Below, one piece after another: positions 10,856 through 24,492 of a stretch of DNA of 64,000 bases; within the stretch, counting starts at the first letter, position 1; every line of letters starts with the position of its first letter. A model generated the notes under the pieces. The model saw only the letters and a list, made by a program, of their open reading frames with translations, did no database searches and was not told where the DNA came from. A program made the position numbers and the translations under genes. This DNA is from Taudactylus pleione (taxonomy: Eukaryota > Chordata > Amphibia > Anura > Myobatrachidae), in assembly GCA_031769625.1 (NCBI GenBank), contig JAUIMM010002007.1, positions 248,001 to 312,000 on the forward strand, given 5' to 3'.

Positions 10856-10950
10856 CCGGACCTTAAAAATCGGCCAAAAATTTTTTTCTTCAAAAATCCC
10901 CAAATTCTGCTTAAAACTTTCAGTAAACCTTAAAAAAGATTTGCTGCGGT
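10775..10950. repeat. Typical 176-bp monomer, usable as reference
   Basis: This monomer carries the commonest base at every position I compared. It runs from GACAGAAGTT to TGCTGCGGT. The LINE insertion point falls between its bases 7 and 8 (GACAGAA, then GTTGATT). Hand count gives 62 G+C of 176. The T-run is about bases 107-113. A-runs of 4-6 lie near 76, 91, 102, 118, 139 and 158. The next monomer (10951-11125) is the 175-bp CTCTCAAG variant. Confidence 0.9.
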
Positions 10951-13936
10951 GACAGAAGTTGATTTTGGTGCTTAATTTTGACACAGAACTCTCAAGAAAG
11001 AATTTACCCGTATGAAAAATTCGGTAAGCCCCGGACCTTAAAAATCGGCCAAAAATTTTTTTCTTCAAAAATCACCAAATTCTGCTTAAAACTTTCAGTA
11101 AACCTTAAAAAAGTTTTGCTGCGTTGACAGAAGTTGATTTTGGTGCTTAATTCTGACACAGAACCCTCCAGAAGATATTTACCCGTATGAAAAATTCTGT
11201 AAGCCCCGCCCCTTAAAAATTGGCCAAAAATTTTTTCCTTCAAAAATCCCCAAATTCTGCTTAAAACTTTCAGTAAACCTTAAAAAAGATTTGCTGCGGT
11301 GACAAAAGTTGATTTTGGTGCTTAATTTTGACACTGAACCCTCCAGAAAGATATTTACCAGTATGAAAAAATCTGTAAGCCCCGGATCTTAAAAATCGGC
11401 CAAAAATCTATTTCTTCAAAAATCCCCAAATTCTGCTTAAAACTTTCAGTAAACCTTAAAAAAGATTTGGTGCGGTGACAGAAGTTGATTTTGGTGCTTA
11501 ATTTTGACACAGAACCCTCCAGAAAGATATTTACCCGTATGAAAAATTCTGTAAGCCCCGGACCTTAAAAATCGGGCAAAAATTTTTTTTTCTTCAAAAA
11601 TCCCCAAATTCTGCTGAAAACTTTTAGTAAACCTTAAAAAAGATTTGCTGCGGTGACAGAAGTTGATTTTGGTGCTTAATTCTGACACAGAACCCTCCAG
11701 AAAGATATTTACCCTTATGAAAAATTCTGTAAGCCCCGCCCCTTAAAAATCGGCCAAAAATTTTTTTCTTCAAAAATCCCCAAATTCTGCTTAAAACTTT
11801 CAGTAAACTTTACAAAAGATTTGCTGCGGTGACAAAAGTTGATTTTGGTGCTTAATTTTGACACTGAACCCTCCAGAAAGATATTTACCAGTATGAAAAA
11901 ATCTGTAAGCCCCGGACCTTAAAAATCGGCCAAAAATCTTTTTCTTCAAAAATCCCCAAATTCTGCTTAAAACTTTCAGTAAACCTTAAAAAAGATTTGG
12001 TGCTGTGACAGAAGTTGATTTTGGTGCTTAATTTTGACACAGAACTCTCAAGAAAGAATTTACCCGTATGAAAAATTCTGTAAGCCCCGGACCTTAAAAA
12101 TCGGCCAAAAATTTTTTTCTTCAAAAATCCCCAAATTCTGCTTAAAACTTTCAGTAAACCTTAAAAAAGATTTGGTGCGGTGACAGAAGTTGATTTTGGT
12201 GCTTAATTTTGACACAGAACTCTCAAGAAAGAATTTACCCGTATGTAAAATTCTGTAAGCCCCGGACCTTAAAAATCGGCCAAAAATTTTTTTCTTCAAA
12301 AATCACCAAATTCTGCTTAAAACTTTCAGTAAACCTTAAAAAAGATTTGCTGCGTTGACAGAAGTTGATTTTGGTGCTTAATTCTGACACAGAACCCTCC
12401 AGAAAGATATTTACCCGTATGAAAAATTCTGTAAGCCCCGCCCCTTAAAAATTGGCCAAAAATTTTTTCCTTCAAAAATCCCCAAATTCTGCTTAAAACT
12501 TTCAGTAAACCTTAAAAAAGATTTGCTGCGGTGACAAAAGTTGATTTTGGTGCTTAATTTTGACACTGAACCCTCCAGAAAGATATTTACCAGTATGAAA
12601 AAATCTGTAAGCCCCGGATCTTAAAAATCGGCCAAAAATCTATTTCTTCAAAAATCCCCAAATTCTGCTTAAAACTTTCAGTAAACCTTAAAAAAGATTT
12701 GGTGCGGTGACAGAAGTTGATTTTGGTGCTTAATTTTGACACAGAACCCTCCAGAAAGATATTTACCCGTATGTAAAATTCTGTAAGCCCCGGACCTTAA
12801 AAATCGGGCAAAAATTTTTTTTTCTTCAAAAATCCCCAAATTCTGCTGAAAACTTTTAGAAAACCTTAAAAAAGATTTGCTGCGGTGACAGAAGTTGATT
12901 TTGGTGCTTAATTTTGACACAGAACCCTCCAGAAAGAAATTTACCCGTATGAAAAATTCGGTAAGCCCCGGACCTTAAAAATCGGGCAAAAATTTTTCTC
13001 TTCAAAAATCCCCAAATTCTGCTTAAAACTTTCAGTAAACCTTAAAAAAGATTTGCTGCGGTGACAGAAGTTGATTTTGGTGCTTAATTTTGACACAGAA
13101 CCCTCCAGAAAGATATTTACCCGTATGAAAAATTCTGTAAGCCCCGGACCTTAAAAATCGGCCAAAAATTTTTTTCTTCAAAAATCCCCAAATTCTGCTG
13201 AAAACTTTTAGAAAACCTTAAAAAACATTTGCTGCGGTGACAGAAGTTGATTTTGGTGCTTAATTTTGACACAGAACCCTCCAGAAAGAAATTTACCCGT
13301 ATGAAAAATTCGGTAAGCCCCGGACCTTAAAAATCGGCCAAAAATTTTTCTCTTCAAAAATCCCCAAATTCTGCTTAAAACTTTCAGTAAACCTTAAAAA
13401 AGATTTGCTGCGGTGACAGAAGTTGATTTTGGTGCTTAATTTTGACACAGAACCCTCCAGAAAGATATTTACCCGTATGAAAAATTCTGTAAGCTCCGGA
13501 CCTTAAAAATCGGCCAAAAATTTTTTTCTTCAAAAATCCCCAAATTCTGCTTAAAACTTTCAGTAAACCTTAAAAAAGATTTGCTGCGGTGACAGAAGTT
13601 GATTTTGGTGCTTATTTTTGACACAGAACCCTCCAGAAAGATATTTACCCATATGAAAAATTCTGTAAGCCCCAGACCTTAAAAATCGGGCAAAAATTTT
13701 TTTCTTCAAAAATCCCCAAATTCTGCTTAAAACTTTCAGTAAACATTAAAAAAGATTTGATGCGGTGACAAAAGTTGATTTTGGTGCTTTATTTTGACAC
13801 AGAACCCTCCAGAAAGATATTTACCCATATGAAAAATTCTGTAAGCTCTGGTCCTTAAAAATCGGCCAAAATTTTTTTTCTTCAAAAATCCCCAAATTCT
13901 CCTTAAAACTTTCAGTAAACCTTAAAAAAGATTTGC

Positions 13937-16900
13937 TGCGGTGACAAAAGTTGATTTTGGTGCTTAATTTTGACACTGAACCCTCCAGAAAGATATTTAC
14001 CAGTATGAAAAAATCTGTAAGCCCCGGACCTTAAAAATCGGCCAAAAATCGTTTTCTTCAAAAATCCCCAAATTCTGCTTAAAACTTTCAGTAAACCTTA
14101 AAAAAGATTTGGTGCTGTGACAGAAGTTGATTTTGGTGCTTAATTTTGACACAGAACTCTCAAGAAAGAATTTACCCGTATGAAAAATTCTGTAAGCCCC
14201 GGACCTTAAAAATCGGCCAAAAATTTTTTTCTTCAAAAATCCCCAAATTCTGCTTAAAACTTTCAGTAAACCTTAAAAAAGATTTGGTGCGGTGACAGAA
14301 GTTGATTTTGGTGCTTAATTTTGACACAGAACTCTCAAGAAAGAATTTACCCGTATGAAAAATTCTGTAAGCCCCGGACCTTAAAAATCGGCCAAAAATT
14401 TTTTTCTTCAAAAATCACCAAATTCTGCTTAAAACTTTCAGTAAACCTTAAAAAAGATTTGCTGCGTTGACAGAAGTTGATTTTGGTGCTTAATTCTGAC
14501 ACAGAACCCTCCAGAAAGATATTTACCCGTATGAAAAATTCTGTAAGCCCCGCCCCTTAAAAATTGGCCAAAATTTTTTTCCTTCAAAAATCCCCAAATT
14601 CTGCTTAAAACTTTCAGTAAACCTTAAAAAAGATTTGCTGCGGTGACAAAAGTTGATTTTGGTGCTTAATTTTGACACTGAACCCTTCAGAAAGATATTT
14701 ACCAGTATGAAAAAATCTGTAAGCCCCGGATCTTAAAAATCGGCCAAAAATCTATTTCTTCAAAAATCCCCAAATTCTGCTTAAAACTTTCAGTAAACCT
14801 TAAAAAAGATTTGGTGCGGTGACAGAAGTTGATTTTGGTGCTTAATTTTGACACAGAACCCTCCAGAAAGATATTTACCCGTATGTAAAATTCTGTAAGC
14901 CCCGGACCTTAAAAATCGGGCAAAAATTTTTTTTTCTTCAAAAATCCCCAAATTCTGCTGAAAACTTTTAGAAAACCTTAAAAAAGATTTGCTGCGGTGA
15001 CAGAAGTTGATTTTGGTGCTTAATTTTGACACAGAACCCTCCAGAAAGAAATTTACCCGTATGAAAAATTCGGTAAGCCCCGGACCTTAAAAATCGGGCA
15101 AAAATTTTTCTCTTCAAAAATCCCCAAATTCTGCTTAAAACTTTCAGTAAACCTTAAAAAAGATTTGCTGCGGTGACAGAAGTTGATTTTGGTGCTTAAT
15201 TTTGACACAGAACCCTCCAGAAAGATATTTACCCGTATGAAAAATTCTGTAAGCCCCGGACCTTAAAAATCGGCCCAAAATTTTTTTCTTCAAAAATCCC
15301 CAAATTCTGCTGAAAACTTTTAGAAAACCTTAAAAAACATTTGCTGCGGTGACAGAAGTTGATTTTGGTGCTTAATTTTGACACAGAACCCTCCAGAAAG
15401 AAATTTACCCGTATGAAAAATTTGGTAAGCCCCGGACCTTAAAAATCGGCCAAAAATTTTTCTCTTCAAAAATCCCCAAATTCTGCTTAAAACTTTCAGT
15501 AAACCTTAAAAAAGATTTGCTGCGGTGACAGAAGTTGATTTTGGTGCTTAATTTTGACACAGAACCCTCCAGAAAGATATTTACCCATATGAAAAATTCT
15601 GTAAGCCCCAGACCTTAAAAATCGGGCAAAAATTTTTTTCTTCAAAAATCCCCAAATTCTGCTTAAAACTTTCAGTAAACATTAAAAAAGATTTGATGCG
15701 GTGACAAAAGTTGATTTTGGTGCTTTATTTTGACACAGAACCCTCCAGAAAGATATTTACCCATATGAAAAATTCTGTAAGCTCTGGTCCTTAAAAATCG
15801 GCCAAAATTTTTTTTCTTCAAAAATCCCCAAATTCTCCTTAAAACTTTCAGTAAACCTTAAAAAAGATTTGCTGCGGTGACAGAAGTTGATTTTGGTGCT
15901 TTATTTTGACACAGAACCCTCCATAAAGATATTTACCCATATGAAAAATTCTGTACGCCCCGGACCTTAAAAATCGGCCAAAATTTTTTTCTTCAAAAAT
16001 CCCCAAATTCTGCTGAAAACTTTCAGAAAACCTTAAAAAAGATTTGCTGCGGTGACAGAAGTTGATTTTGGTGCTTAATTTTGACATAGAACCATCCAGA
16101 AAGATATTTACCCATATGAAAAATTCTGTAAGCCCTGGACCTTAAAAATCGGCCAAAATTATTTTCTTCAAAAATCCCCAAATTCTGCTTAAAACTTTCA
16201 GTAAACCTTAAAAAAGATTTGCTGCGGTGACAAAAGTTGATTTTGGTGCTTAATTTTGACACTGAACCCTCCAGAAAGATATTTACCCGTATGAAAAAAT
16301 CTGTAAGCCCCGGATCTTAAAAATCGACCAAAAATCTTTTTCTTCAAAAATCCCCAAATTCTGCTTAAAACTTTCAGTAAACCTTAAAAAAGATTTGGTG
16401 CGGTGACAGAAGTTGATTTTGGTGCTTAATTTTGACACAGAACCCTCCAGAAAGATATTTACCCGTATGAAAAATTCTGTAAGCCCCGGACCTTAAAAAT
16501 CGGGCAAAAATTTTTTTCTTCAAAAATCCCCAAATTCTGCTGAAAACTTTTAGAAAACCTTAAAAAAGATTTGCTGCGGTGACAGAAGTTGATTTTGGTG
16601 CTTAATTTTGACACAGAACCCTCCAGAAAGATATTTACCCGTATGAAAAAATCTGTAAGCCCCGGACCTTAAAAATCGGCCAAAAATCTTTTTCTTCAAA
16701 AATCCCCAAATTCTGCTTAAAACTTTCAGTAAACCTTAAAAAAGATTTGGTGCTGTGACAGAAGTTGATTTTGGTGCTTAATTTTGACACAGAACTCTCA
16801 AGAAAGAATTTACCCGTATGAAAAATTCTGTAAGCCCCGGACCTTAAAAATCGGCCAAAAATTTTTTTCTTCAAAAATCCCCAAATTCTGCTTAAAACTT

Positions 16901-18510
16901 TCAGTAAACCTTAAAAAAGATTTGGTGCGGTGACAGAAGTTGATTTTGGTGCTTAATTTTGACACAGAACTCTCAAGAAAGAATTTACCCGTATGTAAAA
17001 TTCTGTAAGCCCCGGACCTTAAAAATCGGCCAAAAATTTTTTTCTTCAAAAATCACCAAATTCTGCTTAAAACTTTCAGTAAACCTTAAAAAAGATTTGC
17101 TGCGTTGACAGAAGTTGATTTTGGTGCTTAATTCTGACACAGAACCCTCCAGAAAGATATTTACCCGTATGAAAAATTCTGTAAGCCCCGCCCCTTAAAA
17201 ATTGGCCAAAAATTTTTTCCTTCAAAAATCCCCAAATTCTGCTTAAAACTTTCAGTAAACCTTAAAAAAGATTTGCTGCGGTGACAAAAGTTGATTTTGG
17301 TGCTTAATTTTGACACTGAACCCTCCAGAAAGATATTTACCAGTATGAAAAAATCTGTAAGCCCCGGATCTTAAAAATCGGCCAAAAATCTATTTCTTCA
17401 AAAATCCCCAAATTCTGCTTAAAACTTTCAGTAAACCTTAAAAAAGATTTGGTGCGGTGACAGAAGTTGATTTTGGTGCTTAATTTTGACACAGAACCCT
17501 CCAGAAAGATATTTACCCGTATGTAAAATTCTGTAAGCCCCGGACCTTAAAAATCGGGCAAAAATTTTTTTTTCTTCAAAAATCCCCAAATTCTGCTGAA
17601 AACTTTTAGAAAACCTTAAAAAAGATTTGCTGCGGTGACAGAAGTTGATTTTGGTGCTTAATTTTGACACAGAACCCTCCAGAAAGAAATTTACCCGTAT
17701 GAAAAATTCGGTAAGCCCCGGACCTTAAAAATCGGGCAAAAATTTTTCTCTTCAAAAATCCCCAAATTCTGCTTAAAACTTTCAGTAAACCTTAAAAAAG
17801 ATTTGCTGCGGTGACAGAAGTTGATTTTGGTGCTTAATTTTGACACAGAACCCTCCAGAAAGATATTTACCCGTATGAAAAATTCTGTAAGCCCCGGACC
17901 TTAAAAATCGGCCAAAAATTTTTTTCTTCAAAAATCCCCAAATTCTGCTGAAAACTTTTAGAAAACCTTAAAAAACATTTGCTGCGGTGACAGAAGTTGA
18001 TTTTGGTGCTTAATTTTGACACAGAACCCTCCAGAAAGAAATTTACTCGTATGAAAAATTCGGTAAGCCCCGGACCTTAAAAATCGGCCAAAAATTTTTC
18101 TCTTCAAAAATCCCCAAATTCTGCTTAAAACTTTCAGTAAACCTTAAAAAAGATTTGCTGCGGTGACAGAAGTTGATTTTGGTGCTTAATTTTGACACAG
18201 AACCCTCCAGAAAGATATTTACCCATATGAAAAATTCTGTAAGCCCCAGACCTTAAAAATCGGGCAAAAATTTTTTTCTTCAAAAATCCCCAAATTCTGC
18301 TTAAAACTTTCAGTAAACATTAAAAAAGATTTGATGCGGTGACAAAAGTTGATTTTGGTGCTTTATTTTGACACAGAACCCTCCAGAAAGATATTTACCC
18401 ATATGAAAAATTCTGTAAGCTCTGGTCCTTAAAAATCGGCCAAAATTTTTTTTCTTCAAAAATCCCCAAATTCTCCTTAAAACTTTCAGTAAACCTTAAA
18501 AAAGATTTGC
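13937..18510. repeat. Higher-order satellite unit 2 (4,574 bp, 26 monomers)
   Basis: The unit begins like unit 1 and follows it for about 15 monomers. Near 16,630 it jumps to sequence equivalent to about 11,880 in unit 1, a net loss of 12 monomers. It loses one more monomer (the GTAAGCTCCGG type) near 18.1 kb. The total of 26 equals unit 1's 39 minus 13. Confidence 0.78.
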
Positions 18511-21500
18511 TGCGGTGACAAAAGTTGATTTTGGTGCTTAATTTTGACACTGAACCCTCCAGAAAGATATTTACCAGTATGAAAAAATCTGTAAGCCCCG
18601 GACCTTAAAAATCGGCCAAAAATCGTTTTCTTCAAAAATCCCCAAATTCTGCTTAAAACTTTCAGTAAACCTTAAAAAAGATTTGGTGCTGTGACAGAAG
18701 TTGATTTTGGTGCTTAATTTTGACACAGAACTCTCAAGAAAGAATTTACCCGTATGAAAAATTCTGTAAGCCCCGGACCTTAAAAATCGGCCAAAAATTT
18801 TTTTCTTCAAAAATCCCCAAATTCTGCTTAAAACTTTCAGTAAACCTTAAAAAAGATTTGGTGCGGTGACAGAAGTTGATTTTGGTGCTTAATTTTGACA
18901 CAGAACTCTCAAGAAAGAATTTACCCGTATGAAAAATTCTGTAAGCCCCGGACCTTAAAAATCGGCCAAAAATTTTTTTCTTCAAAAATCACCAAATTCT
19001 GCTTAAAACTTTCAGTAAACCTTAAAAAAGATTTGCTGCGTTGACAGAAGTTGATTTTGGTGCTTAATTCTGACACAGAACCCTCCAGAAAGATATTTAC
19101 CCGTATGAAAAATTCTGTAAGCCCCGCCCCTTAAAAATTGGCCAAAATTTTTTTCCTTCAAAAATCCCCAAATTCTGCTTAAAACTTTCAGTAAACCTTA
19201 AAAAAGATTTGCTGCGGTGACAAAAGTTGATTTTGGTGCTTAATTTTGACACTGAACCCTTCAGAAAGATATTTACCAGTATGAAAAAATCTGTAAGCCC
19301 CGGATCTTAAAAATCGGCCAAAAATCTATTTCTTCAAAAATCCCCAAATTCTGCTTAAAACTTTCAGTAAACCTTAAAAAAGATTTGGTGCGGTGACAGA
19401 AGTTGATTTTGGTGCTTAATTTTGACACAGAACCCTCCAGAAAGATATTTACCCGTATGTAAAATTCTGTAAGCCCCGGACCTTAAAAATCGGGCAAAAA
19501 TTTTTTTTTCTTCAAAAATCCCCAAATTCTGCTGAAAACTTTTAGAAAACCTTAAAAAAGATTTGCTGCGGTGACAGAAGTTGATTTTGGTGCTTAATTT
19601 TGACACAGAACCCTCCAGAAAGAAATTTACCCTTATGAAAAATTCGGTAAGCCCCGGACCTTAAAAATCGGGCAAAAATTTTTCTCTTCAAAAATCCCCA
19701 AATTCTGCTTAAAACTTTCAGTAAACCTTAAAAAAGATTTGCTGCGGTGACAGAAGTTGATTTTGGTGCTTAATTTTGACACAGAACCCTCCAGAAAGAT
19801 ATTTACCCGTATGAAAAATTCTGTAAGCCCCGGACCTTAAAAATCGGCCCAAAATTTTTTTCTTCAAAAATCCCCAAATTCTGCTGAAAACTTTTAGAAA
19901 ACCTTAAAAAACATTTGCTGCGGTGACAGAAGTTGATTTTGGTGCTTAATTTTGACACAGAACCCTCCAGAAAGAAATTTACCCGTATGAAAAATTTGGT
20001 AAGCCCCGGACCTTAAAAATCGGCCAAAAATTTTTCTCTTCAAAAATCCCCAAATTCTGCTTAAAACTTTCAGTAAACCTTAAAAAAGATTTGCTGCGGT
20101 GACAGAAGTTGATTTTGGTGCTTAATTTTGACACAGAACCCTCCAGAAAGATATTTACCCATATGAAAAATTCTGTAAGCCCCAGACCTTAAAAATCGGG
20201 CAAAAATTTTTTTCTTCAAAAATCCCCAAATTCTGCTTAAAACTTTCAGTAAACATTAAAAAAGATTTGATGCGGTGACAAAAGTTGATTTTGGTGCTTT
20301 ATTTTGACACAGAACCCTCCAGAAAGATATTTACCCATATGAAAAATTCTGTAAGCTCTGGTCCTTAAAAATCGGCCAAAATTTTTTTTCTTCAAAAATC
20401 CCCAAATTCTCCTTAAAACTTTCAGTAAACCTTAAAAAAGATTTGCTGCGGTGACAGAAGTTGATTTTGGTGCTTTATTTTGACACAGAACCCTCCATAA
20501 AGATATTTACCCATATGAAAAATTCTGTACGCCCCGGACCTTAAAAATCGGCCAAAATTTTTTTCTTCAAAAATCCCCAAATTCTGCTGAAAACTTTCAG
20601 AAAACCTTAAAAAAGATTTGCTGCGGTGACAGAAGTTGATTTTGGTGCTTAATTTTGACATAGAACCATCCAGAAAGATATTTACCCATATGAAAAATTC
20701 TGTAAGCCCTGGACCTTAAAAATCGGCCAAAATTATTTTCTTCAAAAATCCCCAAATTCTGCTTAAAACTTTCAGTAAACCTTAAAAAAGATTTGCTGCG
20801 GTGACAAAAGTTGATTTTGGTGCTTAATTTTGACACTGAACCCTCCAGAAAGATATTTACCCGTATGAAAAAATCTGTAAGCCCCGGATCTTAAAAATCG
20901 ACCAAAAATCTTTTTCTTCAAAAATCCCCAAATTCTGCTTAAAACTTTCAGTAAACCTTAAAAAAGATTTGGTGCGGTGACAGAAGTTGATTTTGGTGCT
21001 TAATTTTGACACAGAACCCTCCAGAAAGATATTTACCCGTATGAAAAATTCTGTAAGCCCCGGACCTTAAAAATCGGGCAAAAATTTTTTTCTTCAAAAA
21101 TCCCCAAATTCTGCTGAAAACTTTTAGAAAACCTTAAAAAAGATTTGCTGCGGTGACAGAAGTTGATTTTGGTGCTTAATTTTGACACAGAACCCTCCAG
21201 AAAGAAATTTACCCGTATGAAAAATTCGGTAAGCCCCGGACCTTAAAAATCGGCCAAAAATTTTTCTCTTCAAAAATCCCCAAATTCTGCTTAAAACTTT
21301 CAGTAAACCTTAAAAAAGATTTGCTGCAGTGACAGAAGTTGATTTTGGTGCTTAATTTTGACACAGAACCCTCCAGAAAGATATTTACCCGTATGAAAAA
21401 TTCTGTAAGCCCCGGACCTTAAAAATCGGCCAAAAATTTTTTTCTTCAAAAATCCCCAAATTCTGCTTAAAACTTTCAGTAAACCTTAAAAAAGATTTGC

Positions 21501-24492
21501 TGCGGTGACAGAAGTTGATTTTGGTGCTTAATTTTGACACAGAACTCTCAAGAAAGAATTTACCCATATGAAAAATTCGGTAAGCCCCGGACCTTAAAAA
21601 TCGGCCAAAAATTTTTTTCTTCAAAAATCACCAAATTCTGCTTAAAACTTTCAGTAAACCTTAAAAAAGTTTTGCTGCGTTGACAGAAGTTGATTTTGGT
21701 GCTTAATTCTGACACAGAACCCTCCAGAAGATATTTACCCGTATGAAAAATTCTGTAAGCCCCGCCCCTTAAAAATTGGCCAAAAATTTTTTCCTTCAAA
21801 AATCCCCAAATTCTGCTTAAAACTTTCAGTAAACCTTAAAAAAGATTTGCTGCGGTGACAAAAGTTGATTTTGGTGCTTAATTTTGACACTGAACCCTCC
21901 AGAAAGATATTTACCAGTATGAAAAAATCTGTAAGCCCCGGATCTTAAAAATCGGCCAAAAATCTATTTCTTCAAAAATCCCCAAATTCTGCTTAAAACT
22001 TTCAGTAAACCTTAAAAAAGATTTGGTGCGGTGACAGAAGTTGATTTTGGTGCTTAATTTTGACACAGAACCCTCCAGAAAGATATTTACCCGTATGAAA
22101 AATTCTGTAAGCCCCGGACCTTAAAAATCGGGCAAAAATTTTTTTTTCTTCAAAAATCCCCAAATTCTGCTGAAAACTTTTAGTAAACCTTAAAAAAGAT
22201 TTGCTGCGGTGACAGAAGTTGATTTTGGTGCTTAATTCTGACACAGAACCCTCCAGAAAGATATTTACCCTTATGAAAAATTCTGTAAGCCCCGCCCCTT
22301 AAAAATCGGCCAAAAATTTTTTTCTTCAAAAATCCCCAAATTCTGCTTAAAACTTTCAGTAAACTTTACAAAAGATTTGCTGCGGTGACAAAAGTTGATT
22401 TTGGTGCTTAATTTTGACACTGAACCCTCCAGAAAGATATTTACCAGTATGAAAAAATCTGTAAGCCCCGGACCTTAAAAATCGGCCAAAAATCTTTTTC
22501 TTCAAAAATCCCCAAATTCTGCTTAAAACTTTCAGTAAACCTTAAAAAAGATTTGGTGCTGTGACAGAAGTTGATTTTGGTGCTTAATTTTGACACAGAA
22601 CTCTCAAGAAAGAATTTACCCGTATGAAAAATTCTGTAAGCCCCGGACCTTAAAAATCGGCCAAAAATTTTTTTCTTCAAAAATCCCCAAATTCTGCTTA
22701 AAACTTTCAGTAAACCTTAAAAAAGATTTGGTGCGGTGACAGAAGTTGATTTTGGTGCTTAATTTTGACACAGAACTCTCAAGAAAGAATTTACCCGTAT
22801 GTAAAATTCTGTAAGCCCCGGACCTTAAAAATCGGCCAAAAATTTTTTTCTTCAAAAATCACCAAATTCTGCTTAAAACTTTCAGTAAACCTTAAAAAAG
22901 ATTTGCTGCGTTGACAGAAGTTGATTTTGGTGCTTAATTCTGACACAGAACCCTCCAGAAAGATATTTACCCGTATGAAAAATTCTGTAAGCCCCGCCCC
23001 TTAAAAATTGGCCAAAAATTTTTTCCTTCAAAAATCCCCAAATTCTGCTTAAAACTTTCAGTAAACCTTAAAAAAGATTTGCTGCGGTGACAAAAGTTGA
23101 TTTTGGTGCTTAATTTTGACACTGAACCCTCCAGAAAGATATTTACCAGTATGAAAAAATCTGTAAGCCCCGGATCTTAAAAATCGGCCAAAAATCTATT
23201 TCTTCAAAAATCCCCAAATTCTGCTTAAAACTTTCAGTAAACCTTAAAAAAGATTTGGTGCGGTGACAGAAGTTGATTTTGGTGCTTAATTTTGACACAG
23301 AACCCTCCAGAAAGATATTTACCCGTATGTAAAATTCTGTAAGCCCCGGACCTTAAAAATCGGGCAAAAATTTTTTTTTCTTCAAAAATCCCCAAATTCT
23401 GCTGAAAACTTTTAGAAAACCTTAAAAAAGATTTGCTGCGGTGACAGAAGTTGATTTTGGTGCTTAATTTTGACACAGAACCCTCCAGAAAGAAATTTAC
23501 CCGTATGAAAAATTCGGTAAGCCCCGGACCTTAAAAATCGGGCAAAAATTTTTCTCTTCAAAAATCCCCAAATTCTGCTTAAAACTTTCAGTAAACCTTA
23601 AAAAAGATTTGCTGCGGTGACAGAAGTTGATTTTGGTGCTTAATTTTGACACAGAACCCTCCAGAAAGATATTTACCCGTATGAAAAATTCTGTAAGCCC
23701 CGGACCTTAAAAATCGGCCAAAAATTTTTTTCTTCAAAAATCCCCAAATTCTGCTGAAAACTTTTAGAAAACCTTAAAAAACATTTGCTGCGGTGACAGA
23801 AGTTGATTTTGGTGCTTAATTTTGACACAGAACCCTCCAGAAAGAAATTTACCCGTATGAAAAATTCGGTAAGCCCCGGACCTTAAAAATCGGCCAAAAA
23901 TTTTTCTCTTCAAAAATCCCCAAATTCTGCTTAAAACTTTCAGTAAACCTTAAAAAAGATTTGCTGCGGTGACAGAAGTTGATTTTGGTGCTTAATTTTG
24001 ACACAGAACCCTCCAGAAAGATATTTACCCGTATGAAAAATTCTGTAAGCTCCGGACCTTAAAAATCGGCCAAAAATTTTTTTCTTCAAAAATCCCCAAA
24101 TTCTGCTTAAAACTTTCAGTAAACCTTAAAAAAGATTTGCTGCGGTGACAGAAGTTGATTTTGGTGCTTATTTTTGACACAGAACCCTCCAGAAAGATAT
24201 TTACCCATATGAAAAATTCTGTAAGCCCCAGACCTTAAAAATCGGGCAAAAATTTTTTTCTTCAAAAATCCCCAAATTCTGCTTAAAACTTTCAGTAAAC
24301 ATTAAAAAAGATTTGATGCGGTGACAAAAGTTGATTTTGGTGCTTTATTTTGACACAGAACCCTCCAGAAAGATATTTACCCATATGAAAAATTCTGTAA
24401 GCTCTGGTCCTTAAAAATCGGCCAAAATTTTTTTTCTTCAAAAATCCCCAAATTCTCCTTAAAACTTTCAGTAAACCTTAAAAAAGATTTGC
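18511..24492. repeat. Higher-order satellite unit 3 (5,982 bp, 34 monomers)
   Basis: This has the same variant order as unit 1 from start to end, without the 878-bp duplication (6,860 minus 878 gives 5,982). After 24492 the array does not restart at the unit start. It enters at the position equivalent to about 9010 of unit 1 and continues to LINE copy 2. Confidence 0.78.

Larger units (their letters stand above)
7077..13936. repeat. Higher-order satellite unit 1 (6,860 bp, 39 monomers)
   Basis: The unit starts at a GACAAAAG/CAGTATG monomer, and the same start recurs at 13937 and 18511. Its first 15 or so monomers (7077-9770) match 13937-16630 at offset 6,860 and 18511-21204 at offset 11,434. 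Its last part (about 9980-13936) matches about 20536-24492 at offset 10,556, which is 60 monomers. It contains an internal five-monomer duplication (about 9100-10855) that unit 3 lacks. This is the longest of the three units and is used as the reference here. Confidence 0.8.
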
